A stretch of 64,000 bases of DNA from Mesorhizobium sp. B2-4-15 (GTDB lineage: Bacteria > Pseudomonadota > Alphaproteobacteria > Rhizobiales > Rhizobiaceae), in contig NZ_VFUZ01000003.1 of assembly GCF_006658505.1 (NCBI RefSeq), forward strand, positions 310,001 through 374,000, given 5' to 3'. Each line of letters starts with the position of its first letter. The stretch's first letter is position 1. This document shows positions 30,121 to 38,363 of this stretch, piece by piece. The notes beneath the pieces are model-generated. The model made no database searches. It worked only from the letters and a program-made list of their open reading frames with translations, and was not told where the DNA came from. Both the position numbers and the translations under genes were made by a program.

Positions 30121-31085
30121 GCACCGAGGCGATTCCTGCCGAAAAACCGAAGCGCAACTATAACGCCCTGTTCGGGTTGACGCTGCTGGCGCTGCTGGTG
30201 CTGCTCTGGATCATCCTGTCGCTGGCGACATCGAGCTTCGCTTCGGCCAACAACATCTCGAACCTTTTGCGTCAAGGCTCGATGATCGCCATCCTGGCTG
30301 TCGGCCAGACCTTCGTCATCATCACCGGCGGCATCGATCTATCCGTCGGCGCCGTGGTCGGCTTCGCCACCGTTATTGCGGCGATGCTGATCAATGCCGG
30401 CATCCCGGTCTTCCTCGCCATCCTGCTCACCCTGCTGGTCGGCGTCGCCATCGGCCTCTTCCATGGCTTTGGCATCGTCAAGATGGGCCTCCCGCCCTTC
30501 ATCATCACCCTGGCGACCCTGACGTCGCTGCGGGGCATCGGCCTTTTGATGACCAATGGCAATTCGATCTCGATCAACAACGATGCCTTCCAGGAATTCT
30601 CGCGCAACTCCTTCTTCGGCATCCCCAATCTGTTCTGGATGGTCCTCCTGGTCGGCATACCCGCTTACGTCTTCCTGCATCACAGCCGCTGGGGCCGTTA
30701 TCTCTTTTCGGTCGGCTCGAACGCCGAGGCTTCGCGACTGTCGGGCGTCAATGTCCAGCGCACCATCTTCATGGCCTACACGCTGTCGGGTCTCTGCGCG
30801 GCGTTCGTCGGCGTGCTGCTCGCGTCGCGCATCGGCATCGGCAATCCGACCCAGGCCGAGGGCTGGGAACTGCAGGCGATCGCCTCGTCGGTGATCGGCG
30901 GCACCTCGCTGTTCGGCGCCGTCGGCTCGGTGCACGGACCACTGCTCGGCGCCTTCATTCTCGCCACCATCAACAACGGTGCCAACCTGCTCAACGTCAA
31001 CGCCTTCTGGCAGCGTGTCATCACCGGCGTACTGATCATCGTCATCGTCTATTTCGACGGTCTGCGCCGCCGCGGCGGCAAGTAG
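30117..31085 (+). CDS. Sugar ABC transporter permease (CUT2, RbsC-like)
   Basis: 322-residue inner-membrane protein with eight to ten helices and the RbsC-type motif GGIDLSVGAVVGFATV, followed by NGSIS-type segment NGNSISI and the ATPase-docking GSNAEASRLSGVNVQRT. Start overlaps the rbsA-like gene by four bases with GGGAGGAAAG upstream. Together with the two preceding genes it forms a complete importer. Confidence 0.93.
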   Translation: MSTEAIPAEKPKRNYNALFGLTLLALLVLLWIILSLATSSFASANNISNLLRQGSMIAILAVGQTFVIITGGIDLSVGAVVGFATVIAAMLINAGIPVFLAILLTLLVGVAIGLFHGFGIVKMGLPPFIITLATLTSLRGIGLLMTNGNSISINNDAFQEFSRNSFFGIPNLFWMVLLVGIPAYVFLHHSRWGRYLFSVGSNAEASRLSGVNVQRTIFMAYTLSGLCAAFVGVLLASRIGIGNPTQAEGWELQAIASSVIGGTSLFGAVGSVHGPLLGAFILATINNGANLLNVNAFWQRVITGVLIIVIVYFDGLRRRGGK

Positions 31086-31107
31086 TCAACGAACCGAAAA
31101 TCGATCG

Positions 31108-31139
31108 CCGGTCCGGTATCGAGACGGGCCGGCGTTTTC
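31108..31139 (+). terminator. Possible weak terminator after permease
   Basis: GCCGG (31108-31112) with CCGGC (31130-31134), extendable with one mismatch, followed by GTTTTC. It lies between the permease and the dehydrogenase gene, which would then need read-through or its own promoter. Confidence 0.4.
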
Positions 31140-31161
31140 GTAAAACCGACTGGACCGAAAT

Positions 31162-32181
31162 ATGAGAGCCGTAGTCTGCCGCTCACCCGGCGACCTTGTC
31201 CTGGAAGACCACCCCGCGCCCGGCTCGCCACCTCCCGGCTGGGCGCTGGTGGCGGTCAGCCATGTCGGCATCTGCGGCACCGACTATCATATCTTCGAAG
31301 GCAAGCACCCGTTCCTCGCCTACCCCCGCATCATGGGCCACGAGGTGTCGGGGACGATCGTCGAGACCGGTGAAGGCGTCGATCTGGCCATTGGCGAACC
31401 GGTGGTCGTCAACCCCTATCTGTCCTGCGGCAAGTGCATCGCCTGCCGGCATGGCAAGCCGAACTGCTGTGTGCGGATCGAAGTGCTCGGCGTCCATCGC
31501 GACGGCGCCATGTGCGACCAGATCCTGGTGCCGGCGCAAAACCTCTACCCGGCCAACGGCCTGTCGCTCGCCGACGCCGCCGCCGTGGAGTTCCTGGCCA
31601 TCGGCGCGCATGCCGTGCGGCGCTCGCGCGCCGACCCCGGCGCCCGCACGCTGGTCATCGGCGCCGGCCCGATCGGGCTTGGCACCGCCATCTTCGCCCG
31701 CATCGCCGGGTCCGACGTGACGCTGCTCGACATGAGCAGCGAAAGATTGAATTTTGCCGCGAACGAACTCGGCTTCCCAGCCCTCGATGGATCACACGGC
31801 GCGGCATCCGATCTGGTCAGGGAGGCGACGTCAGGCGAAGGGTTCGACGTGGTCTTCGACGCCACCGGCAACACCCAGTCGGTGCAGTCGGCCTTTGCCC
31901 ATGTCGCGCATGGCGGGACCCTGGTGCTGGTCAGCGTCGTCAAGGATGACATCGCCTTCTCCGACCCGGAGTTCCACAAACGGGAGATGACGCTGATCGG
32001 CAGCCGCAATGCCTTGCGCGCCGACTTCGATCATGTCGCCGCTTCGATCCGCAGCGGCGCCGTGCCGTTGGCCAAGCTGGTTACCCACCGGACGACATTG
32101 GCCGATACGCCGTCCGATCTCGCCCGCTGGGCGCACGAGAAATCCGGCCTGATTAAGGCCGTGATCGAGGTGCGGTCATAA
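31162..32181 (+). CDS. Zinc-binding dehydrogenase, LgoD/YjjN-like (L-galactonate 5-dehydrogenase type)
   Basis: 339-residue medium-chain dehydrogenase. Catalytic zinc Cys in VGICGTDYH and GHE; structural zinc site CGKCIACRHGKPNCC; NAD motif VIGAGPIGLG. Overall sequence follows E. coli YjjN/LgoD, which oxidises L-galactonate to D-tagaturonate, including the SDPEFHKREMTLIGSRNA block. If that activity holds, tagaturonate could be reduced to altronate (UxaB, not in the window) and dehydrated by the UxaA-type enzyme. A different polyol or sugar acid is possible. Last gene of the transporter cluster. Confidence 0.85.
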   Translation: MRAVVCRSPGDLVLEDHPAPGSPPPGWALVAVSHVGICGTDYHIFEGKHPFLAYPRIMGHEVSGTIVETGEGVDLAIGEPVVVNPYLSCGKCIACRHGKPNCCVRIEVLGVHRDGAMCDQILVPAQNLYPANGLSLADAAAVEFLAIGAHAVRRSRADPGARTLVIGAGPIGLGTAIFARIAGSDVTLLDMSSERLNFAANELGFPALDGSHGAASDLVREATSGEGFDVVFDATGNTQSVQSAFAHVAHGGTLVLVSVVKDDIAFSDPEFHKREMTLIGSRNALRADFDHVAASIRSGAVPLAKLVTHRTTLADTPSDLARWAHEKSGLIKAVIEVRS

Positions 32182-32229
32182 CATGGCAGGCCGTGAACCC
32201 GGCCCGTATTGACGCCCCGCGAAGATCGA

Positions 32230-32415
32230 CCCCCACTCCGTCTCGGCTTCGCCGAGCCACCTCTCCCCCGATCGACGGGGCAGAGGAAGGGTGCGAACCT
32301 CTTCCAGCCAACGCTCCTCAACAAGCGTCCCTCCTTCTCTCGTCGCCAGCGGACTCCCTTCCTCTCCCTCCGGAGGGGGGAGAGGTGGCTCGGCGAAGCC
32401 GAGACGGAGTGGGGG
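32230..32415. repeat. Large inverted repeat with 40-bp perfect arms
   Basis: Arms 32230-32269 and 32376-32415 are exact reverse complements and contain the short palindrome CTCGGCTTCGCCGAG. The 106-base loop has no gene. It occupies most of the gap (32182-32513) between convergent transcription units and may act as a two-way terminator. Confidence 0.8.
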
Positions 32416-32513
32416 AAGGCGGTCCTCAAACGCCAAGCCGCTGACAAGTGAGCGCGACCGAGCTGATCTGATATCGGCGTGAATCAGACGGTTTCGTATA
32501 AGGCCGGCACTCC

Positions 32514-33263
32514 CTACAGCGCCGACAGTTTGAGCTCGACCCGTTCGGCCGGAAAGCGCGACTCGGAAAACTGGATCGGCTGTCCGTCTGGCGTGACATT
32601 GACGGCCACCGTGACCAGCACGATGGCGCCGGGCTGCAGGTCGAGGTCGGCAAGGTCGGCCGCATCGGCATGGCGAGCCGATAGCACGGTCGATTGCCGG
32701 AGATAATCGTCTATGCCGAAACGCGCCAGCGACGCCGTGACCGATCCTGTCTCAGCCATGGCTTTGTCGATACCGGCAAAGCGCCTGGCATCGAACCAGC
32801 CGGCGGCGCGCGATACCGGCCGTCCATCGGCTTCGCCGCGTGTCTCCAGCCTTATCACCTCGGTCCCCCTGGCTAGCCCGAGCCCCTCCGCGACTCGCTG
32901 GCTGGCAGGCTCGACCGAGGAGGCAAGCAGCACGATGTGCCGTTCCGACGTCTGCCCCTGCAGGCCTGTTGAAAAGCGTGTGCGCGCGCCGATCGGATAG
33001 GAGAGCCGCTTGCGCGACAAGACAAAGGTGCCGCGTCCCTGCTCGGCCCGCAAAACCCCTTCCTGGACAAGGGCCGATATGGCGCTGCGCACCGTGTGAC
33101 GGTTGACGCCATAGCGTCCGGCCAGCGCCATTTCGGGCGGCAGCGCGGCATTCTCGGCGAAATCGCCGATGGCGATCGATTGCAGAATCCTGTCGGCGAT
33201 CTGGCGCCACAACGAAACGCCGCTGCGCCGCTCGATGCTGTCGGCCTCCTGTCGCCCGGTCAT
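32514..33263 (-). CDS. phnF: GntR/HutC family regulator of phosphonate genes
   Basis: 249 residues. GntR winged helix at about 18-85 (LPPEMALAGRYGVNRHTVRSAISALVQEGVLRAEQGRGTF), then a UTRA ligand-binding domain. The divergent position next to phnG and the LSYPIGARTRFS block fit PhnF. It probably represses phnGHIJKL through the inverted repeat at 33338-33357. Divergent from the operon with about 120 bases between start codons. Confidence 0.9.
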   Translation of the reverse strand: MTGRQEADSIERRSGVSLWRQIADRILQSIAIGDFAENAALPPEMALAGRYGVNRHTVRSAISALVQEGVLRAEQGRGTFVLSRKRLSYPIGARTRFSTGLQGQTSERHIVLLASSVEPASQRVAEGLGLARGTEVIRLETRGEADGRPVSRAAGWFDARRFAGIDKAMAETGSVTASLARFGIDDYLRQSTVLSARHADAADLADLDLQPGAIVLVTVAVNVTPDGQPIQFSESRFPAERVELKLSAL

Positions 33264-33284
33264 GAATCGCCCCTACTCTGTCGC

Positions 33285-33302
33285 TTGTCATCCACCCGTC
33301 AT
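33285..33302 (+). promoter_or_regulatory. Pho box-like element upstream of phnG
   Basis: TTGTCAT (33285-33291), four bases, CCGTCAT (33296-33302): two 7-base half-sites with 11-base periodicity like the PhoB consensus CTGTCAT-N4-CTGTCAT. Suggests phosphate-starvation control of the C-P lyase operon. Confidence 0.6.
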
Positions 33303-33337
33303 GGACTCGCGTTAGGTAATATGTATAATTTGTATAG

Positions 33338-33357
33338 TTGTCTATATCAATAGACAA
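33338..33357. promoter_or_regulatory. Putative PhnF operator TTGTCTA-N6-TAGACAA
   Basis: Perfect 7-bp arms (33338-33344 and 33351-33357) 25 bases before phnG. GntR/HutC repressors bind sites of this size and symmetry. It overlaps an AT-rich region that probably holds the -10 element. Confidence 0.65.
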
Positions 33358-33381
33358 ATTTAGCCAAGAGGAATGCACCGT

Positions 33382-33843
33382 ATGCGAGGACAGGAAGCCC
33401 GGGACCAGGCCGAGCGGAAGGCCGCCATGGCGACGCTGGCGCAATCGAGCGGCGACGACATCGTCCGGCTCTGGAACGAGGCTGGCCTGCCTTCGCAAGC
33501 CGAGCTGCTGCGCGGTCCCGAGACGGGCCTGGTCACGCTACGCGGCCGCATCGGCGGCGGCGGCGCGCCATTCAATGTCGGCGAGGCGACCGTCACCCGC
33601 GCCACTGTCCGTCTGCCGTCCGGACAGGTCGGCCATTGCTACGCGCTTGGCCGCGACAAGCAAAAGGCGAAGCTGGCGGCCATCGCCGACGCGCTGTGGC
33701 AGGACCCTGCCCGCCGCACCGAGGTCGAGACCAGGCTGATCGCGCCTCTGCGGGCGGCGCTCGCCACTACCGATGAAAAACGCCGCGCCGAGACCGCGGC
33801 AACGAAGGTGGATTTCTTCACCATGGTTCGCGGAGAAGACTGA
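33382..33843 (+). CDS. phnG: Phosphonate C-P lyase system protein PhnG
   Basis: 153-residue subunit of the core complex PhnGHIJ. Recognised by order and by blocks such as VTRATVRLPSGQVGHCYALGRDK. With PhnH, PhnI and PhnL it makes alpha-D-ribose 1-phosphonate 5-triphosphate from ATP and phosphonate. The start MRGQEARDQAER at 33382 is preferred since AGAGG lies 10 bases before it; ATG at 33373 is too close to that site. The stop overlaps the phnH start by one base. Confidence 0.93.
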   Translation: MRGQEARDQAERKAAMATLAQSSGDDIVRLWNEAGLPSQAELLRGPETGLVTLRGRIGGGGAPFNVGEATVTRATVRLPSGQVGHCYALGRDKQKAKLAAIADALWQDPARRTEVETRLIAPLRAALATTDEKRRAETAATKVDFFTMVRGED

Positions 33844-34454
33844 TGGACATCGCAGCGCAATCGATCGAGGGCGGTTTCGCCGATCCGGTCTTCAACGCCC
33901 AGACCGTTTTTCGCGCGATCATGGACGCGATGGCGCGGCCGGGCAGCGTGCAGCCCCTGGCGGTCCTTGCCCGCCCGCCGGCGCCGCTTTCGGCAACCGC
34001 CGGCGCCATCGCGCTGGCGCTCTGCGACAGCGACACGCCGCTCTGGCTCGACCCGGCCCTGCACGCCTCCGCGGCGGTCATCTCCTGGCTTGGCTTCCAC
34101 ACTGGCGCGCCGCTGGCCAACACGCCTGCCGACGCGCATTTCGCCTTTGTCGCCACACCCGCCGAGTTGATGGCGCTCGACGGCTTTTCGCAGGGCACGC
34201 AGGACTATCCCGACCGGTCAACCACGCTGATCCTGCAGGTCGGCGATCTCGCTTCCGGCACCCCGCTGCTACTCGAAGGCCCCGGCATCGAAACCAGCGC
34301 CACGATCGCGCCGGCGCAGATGCCGCGTCATTTCATCGAGCAGTGGAAGCAGAATACCAAGCGCTTTCCGCGCGGCGTCGACATCATCCTCGCCACGTCG
34401 GAAGGCATAGCCTGCCTGCCGCGCACGACGCGCATCAAGACGATGGAGGCATAA
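33843..34454 (+). CDS. phnH: Phosphonate C-P lyase system protein PhnH
   Basis: 203 residues, cytoplasmic subunit of the PhnGHIJ complex. Typical N-terminal block GGFADPVFNAQTVFRAIMDAMARPG and central LWLDP segment are seen. Needed for ATP-dependent nucleosidase chemistry with PhnI. Translationally coupled to phnG (TGATG) and one base before phnI. Confidence 0.93.
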   Translation: MDIAAQSIEGGFADPVFNAQTVFRAIMDAMARPGSVQPLAVLARPPAPLSATAGAIALALCDSDTPLWLDPALHASAAVISWLGFHTGAPLANTPADAHFAFVATPAELMALDGFSQGTQDYPDRSTTLILQVGDLASGTPLLLEGPGIETSATIAPAQMPRHFIEQWKQNTKRFPRGVDIILATSEGIACLPRTTRIKTMEA

Positions 34455-34455
34455 G

Positions 34456-35568
34456 ATGTATGTCGCGGTAAAAGGCGGCGAGGCCGCAATCGCCAACGCC
34501 CACAGCCTGCTTGCCGACCGCAGGCGCGGCGACCGTTCAGTGCCGGCGCTGCGCCTCGATCAGATCGTCGAGCAGCTGGCGCTGGGAGTCGACCGGGTGA
34601 TGAGCGAAGGCTCGCTTTATGACCGTGAACTCGCCGCGCTCGCCATCGTCCAAGCGCGCGGCGACATGATCGAGGCGATCTTCCTGGTGCGCGCCTATCG
34701 CACCACGCTGCCGCGCTTCGGCTACAGCAACCCGATCGACACCGGCACGATGCTGGTCGAGCGGCGGGTCTCGGCGACCTACAAGGACCTGCCCGGCGGC
34801 CAGTTGCTCGGCCCGACCTTCGACTACACCCACCGGCTGCTCGATCCCGAACTGGCCGCAGGCGCCGATGTGGCCGAGCCCTTGCGGCGCGAGACGGAAG
34901 CGCCGGCCATGCCGCGCGTCTCTGCGATCCTCGCCCGGGAAGGGCTGATCGAACCGGATGGCGAGATGCCGCAGGACCATGTCCCGGGCGACATCACCCG
35001 CGAGCCGCTGGAATTCCCGATGGCACGCGACATCCGCCTGCAGGCGCTGTCGCGCGGCGACGAGGGTTTTCTCCTGGCGCTCGGCTATTCCACCCAGCGC
35101 GGCTATGCCCGCAACCACCCCTTCGTCGGCGAGATCCGCATCGGCGAGGTCGAGCTGGAGCTTGACGTTCCCGAACTGCCCTTTGCCGTGCCGCTCGGCA
35201 CGGTGCGTGTCACCGAATGCCAGATGGTCAACCAGTTCAAGGGATCGGCCAAGGCGCCGCCGCAATTCACCCGCGGCTACGGCCTCGTCTTCGGCCAGAG
35301 CGAGCGCAAGGCGATGGCCATGGCGCTGTGCGACCGGGCGCTGCGCGCCTCCGAACTCGGCGAGGACATCGTCGCCGCCGCCCAAGATGAGGAGTTCGTC
35401 ATCTCGCACTCCGACAATGTCCAGGCGACCGGCTTCGTCGAGCATCTGAAGCTCCCGCACTATGTCGACTTCCAGGCCGAACTCGACCTGGTGCGCCGCA
35501 TGCGCGCCGAATACGAGGCCCGCGAAAACCCCATGAAGGCCGAAGAGAAAAGGGAGGCCGCGGAATGA
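34456..35568 (+). CDS. phnI: Phosphonate C-P lyase system protein PhnI
   Basis: 370 residues, the nucleosidase subunit that displaces adenine from ATP by the phosphonate in concert with PhnG, PhnH and PhnL. Blocks MYVAVKGGEAAIANAH at the N-terminus, AYRTTLPRFGYSNP and RDIRLQALSRGDEGFLLALGYSTQRGY are highly typical. The stop overlaps the fosX-like gene start by four bases (ATGA). Confidence 0.95.
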   Translation: MYVAVKGGEAAIANAHSLLADRRRGDRSVPALRLDQIVEQLALGVDRVMSEGSLYDRELAALAIVQARGDMIEAIFLVRAYRTTLPRFGYSNPIDTGTMLVERRVSATYKDLPGGQLLGPTFDYTHRLLDPELAAGADVAEPLRRETEAPAMPRVSAILAREGLIEPDGEMPQDHVPGDITREPLEFPMARDIRLQALSRGDEGFLLALGYSTQRGYARNHPFVGEIRIGEVELELDVPELPFAVPLGTVRVTECQMVNQFKGSAKAPPQFTRGYGLVFGQSERKAMAMALCDRALRASELGEDIVAAAQDEEFVISHSDNVQATGFVEHLKLPHYVDFQAELDLVRRMRAEYEARENPMKAEEKREAAE

Positions 35569-35984
35569 TCGACGGCCTGTCCCACATGACCTTCATCGTG
35601 CGCGATCTCGACCGGATGACCAGGATTCTCGAGGGCGTGTTCGATGCGCGCGAGGTCTATGCCAGCGACGCCGAACAGTTCTCGCTGTCGCGCGAAAAAT
35701 TCTTCCTGATCGGCGACATCTGGATCGCCATCATGGAAGGCAAGCCGCTGCCGGAGCGCAGCTACAATCACGTCGCCTTCAAGATCGATGATGCCGATTT
35801 CGACCGCTATGCCGAGCGCGTCGGCAAGCTCGGGCTGGAGATGCGCCCGCCGCGCCCACGCGTCGAGGGCGAAGGCCGCTCGATCTATTTCTACGACGAC
35901 GACAACCACATGTTCGAACTGCACACCGGGACGCTCAACCAGCGGCTGGCGCGCTATGCCAAAGGACTGGAAGTCTCAGCATGA
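35565..35984 (+). CDS. fosX: FosX-type fosfomycin hydrolase / glyoxalase-fold protein
   Basis: 139 residues of the vicinal oxygen chelate superfamily. Metal ligands H7 (LSHMTFIV), the His of SYNHVAFKI and the Glu of HMFELHTG are present, and E44 (SLSREKF), the general base of FosX that activates water to open the fosfomycin epoxide, is at the right position. From established knowledge, Mesorhizobium loti has a FosX in its phn cluster; this gene has the same place. It is coupled by 4-base overlaps to phnI and phnJ, so it is made with the C-P lyase complex. Native substrate may be a phosphonate other than fosfomycin. Confidence 0.92.
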   Translation: MIDGLSHMTFIVRDLDRMTRILEGVFDAREVYASDAEQFSLSREKFFLIGDIWIAIMEGKPLPERSYNHVAFKIDDADFDRYAERVGKLGLEMRPPRPRVEGEGRSIYFYDDDNHMFELHTGTLNQRLARYAKGLEVSA

Positions 35985-36880
35985 CCGACATCGCCACCTA
36001 CAACTTCGCCTACCTCGACGAACAGACCAAGCGGATGATCCGCCGCGCGATCCTGAAAGGCATCGCCATCCCCGGTTACCAGGTGCCGTTCGCCTCGCGC
36101 GAAATGCCGATGCCCTACGGCTGGGGCACCGGCGGCGTCCAGGTCACCGCTTCGATCATCGGCCCCGACGATGTGCTGAAGGTCATCGACCAGGGCGCCG
36201 ACGACACCACCAATGCGGTCTCGATCCGCGCCTTCTTCAAGAAGGTCGCCGATGTCGCCGTCACCACAGAGACCGCCAAGGCAACCATCATCCAGACCCG
36301 CCACCGCATCCCCGAACATCCGCTGACCGCGGGCCAGGTGCTGGTCTATCAGGTGCCGATCCCGGAACCCCTGCGCTTCCTCGAACCGCGCGAAACCGAA
36401 ACGCGCAAAATGCACGCGCTGGAGGAATACGGCCTCATGCATGTGAAACTCTACGAGGACATCGCCAAGCACGGCCGCATCGCCACCACCTATGCCTATC
36501 CGGTCAAGGTCGAGGGGCGCTATGTGATGGACCCCTCACCGACGCCGAAATTCGACAACCCGAAAATGCATCGCTCGCCGGCCCTGCAGCTGTTCGGCGC
36601 CGGCCGCGAAAAGCGCATCTACGCGGTGCCGCCCTTCACCGACGTCGTCAGCCTCGACTTCGAGGACCATCCATTCGAGATACAGACCTTCGACCAGCCC
36701 TGCGCGCTGTGCGGAGCCGAGAATGTCTATCTCGATGAGGTCATCCTCGACGACCATGGCGGCCACATGTTCGTCTGCTCCGACACCGACCATTGCGAGA
36801 AGCGGCGCGAAGACGGCCATCGCGGTCATCTTGCCCCTGAAACCCACCTCGCCTCGGAAAAAATGGAGCCGGCACAATGA
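35981..36880 (+). CDS. phnJ: Alpha-D-ribose 1-methylphosphonate 5-phosphate C-P lyase
   Basis: 299-residue radical SAM enzyme that cleaves the carbon-phosphorus bond to a ribose cyclic phosphate and methane or another hydrocarbon. The cysteines near the C-terminus have spacing C-x2-C-x21-C-x5-C (CALC ... FVCSDTDHC), equal to E. coli PhnJ, covering the cluster ligands and the thiyl-radical cysteine. N-terminal FAYLDEQTKRMIRRAILKG block is typical. Overlaps fosX and phnK by four bases each. Confidence 0.96.
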   Translation: MTDIATYNFAYLDEQTKRMIRRAILKGIAIPGYQVPFASREMPMPYGWGTGGVQVTASIIGPDDVLKVIDQGADDTTNAVSIRAFFKKVADVAVTTETAKATIIQTRHRIPEHPLTAGQVLVYQVPIPEPLRFLEPRETETRKMHALEEYGLMHVKLYEDIAKHGRIATTYAYPVKVEGRYVMDPSPTPKFDNPKMHRSPALQLFGAGREKRIYAVPPFTDVVSLDFEDHPFEIQTFDQPCALCGAENVYLDEVILDDHGGHMFVCSDTDHCEKRREDGHRGHLAPETHLASEKMEPAQ

Positions 36881-37653
36881 CCGACGAACCGCTGCTACGC
36901 GTTTCGGCGCTTTCCAAATTCTACGGGTCGCGAGTCGGCTGCGACAACGTTTCGTTCGACCTGTGGCCGGGCGAGGTTCTGGCTGTCGTCGGCGAGTCCG
37001 GTTCCGGCAAGACGACGCTGCTCAACTGCCTGTCAACCCGGCTTTTGCCTTCCTCCGGCACCGCCAGCTATCGTATGCGCGACGGCCAGTTCCGCGAGCT
37101 CTACCGCATGAGCGAGGCCGAGCGCCGCTTCCTGATGCGCACCGACTGGGGTTTTGTCCATCAGAACCCAGCCGACGGCCTGCGCATGACCGTGTCGGCC
37201 GGCGCCAATGTCGGCGAACGGCTGATGGCCGTCGGCGACCGGCACTACGGCAAGATCCGCGCCACCGCCGTCGACTGGCTGTCGCGCGTCGAGATCGAGG
37301 AAGACCGCATCGATGACGAACCGCGCGCCTTTTCCGGCGGCATGCGCCAGCGTCTGCAGATCGCCCGCAATCTCGTCACCGGTCCACGGCTGGTGTTCAT
37401 GGATGAGCCGACCGGCGGCCTCGATGTTTCCGTGCAGGCGCGCCTGCTTGATCTCTTGCGCGGGCTCGTCACCGATCTTGGCCTGGCCGCAATCGTCGTT
37501 ACCCACGACCTTGCCGTGGCTCGGCTTCTGTCGCAACGCATGATGGTGATGAAGGACGGCCGTGTCGTCGAAAGCGGCCTCACCGACCGCGTGCTCGACG
37601 ACCCGCGCGCGCCCTACACCCAGCTTCTCGTCTCCTCGATCCTGCAGGTCTGA
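36877..37653 (+). CDS. phnK: Phosphonate C-P lyase system ATP-binding protein PhnK
   Basis: 258 residues, ABC-type ATPase without membrane partner that binds the PhnGHIJ core. Walker A GESGSGKTT, signature FSGGMRQRLQIARNL, Walker B LVFMDEPTGGLDVS and switch His VTHDLAVAR are intact. Start overlaps phnJ (ATGA). Homologous to oligopeptide-type ATPases, but the operon position fixes the name. Confidence 0.94.
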   Translation: MTDEPLLRVSALSKFYGSRVGCDNVSFDLWPGEVLAVVGESGSGKTTLLNCLSTRLLPSSGTASYRMRDGQFRELYRMSEAERRFLMRTDWGFVHQNPADGLRMTVSAGANVGERLMAVGDRHYGKIRATAVDWLSRVEIEEDRIDDEPRAFSGGMRQRLQIARNLVTGPRLVFMDEPTGGLDVSVQARLLDLLRGLVTDLGLAAIVVTHDLAVARLLSQRMMVMKDGRVVESGLTDRVLDDPRAPYTQLLVSSILQV

Positions 37654-37655
37654 TC

Positions 37656-38363
37656 ATGCCGACGCCCCTCGTTGTCTCCGATGTCGCGAAAAGCTTCACC
37701 ATGCATCTGCGCGACGGTATCAAATTGCCAGTCGTCGCCGCTGTTTCGTTCTCGATCAAGGCTGGCGAATGCACGGTGCTGGGCGGCCCCTCCGGTGCCG
37801 GCAAGAGCTCGATCCTGAAGATGCTTTACGGCAACTATGCCGTCGATGAAGGCCAGATCATCGTCAGCCATGAAGGCGGCCTGATCGATCTCGCCAATGC
37901 CAGCCCACGCACCGTGCTTGCCGTGCGCCGGCAAACCATCGGCTATGTCAGCCAGTTCCTGCGCACCGTGCCGCGCGTCTCGGCGCTCGATGTCGTTGCC
38001 GAACCGCTGGTCGAGCGCGGCGAAGAACGCGAAGTGGCCAGAGGCAAGGCGCGCGCTTTGCTGGCGCAGCTCAATTTGCCGGAGAAACTGTGGGCGCTGC
38101 CGCCGGCGACCTTCTCCGGCGGCGAGCAGCAGCGCGTCAATATAGCGCGCGGCTTCATCACCGAGCATCCGATCCTGTTGCTCGACGAGCCGACCGCTTC
38201 GCTCGACGCCAGGAACCGCGACGTGGTGATCGAGCTCATCGCCGCCAAGAAGTCGGCGGGCGTCGCCCTGCTCGGCATCTTCCACGACCACGACGTGCGC
38301 AAGGCGGTCGCCGACCGCGTCATCGATGTGACAGCTTTCGCTCCGGGAAAACTCGCCGCATGA
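37656..38363 (+). CDS. phnL: Phosphonate C-P lyase system ATP-binding protein PhnL
   Basis: 235 residues. Walker A GGPSGAGKSS, signature FSGGEQQRVNIARGF, Walker B ILLLDEPTASLDARN, switch His FHDHDVRKA. Needed with PhnGHI for formation of the ribosyl phosphonate triphosphate. Begins two bases after phnK and overlaps the acyltransferase gene by four bases. Confidence 0.94.
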   Translation: MPTPLVVSDVAKSFTMHLRDGIKLPVVAAVSFSIKAGECTVLGGPSGAGKSSILKMLYGNYAVDEGQIIVSHEGGLIDLANASPRTVLAVRRQTIGYVSQFLRTVPRVSALDVVAEPLVERGEEREVARGKARALLAQLNLPEKLWALPPATFSGGEQQRVNIARGFITEHPILLLDEPTASLDARNRDVVIELIAAKKSAGVALLGIFHDHDVRKAVADRVIDVTAFAPGKLAA

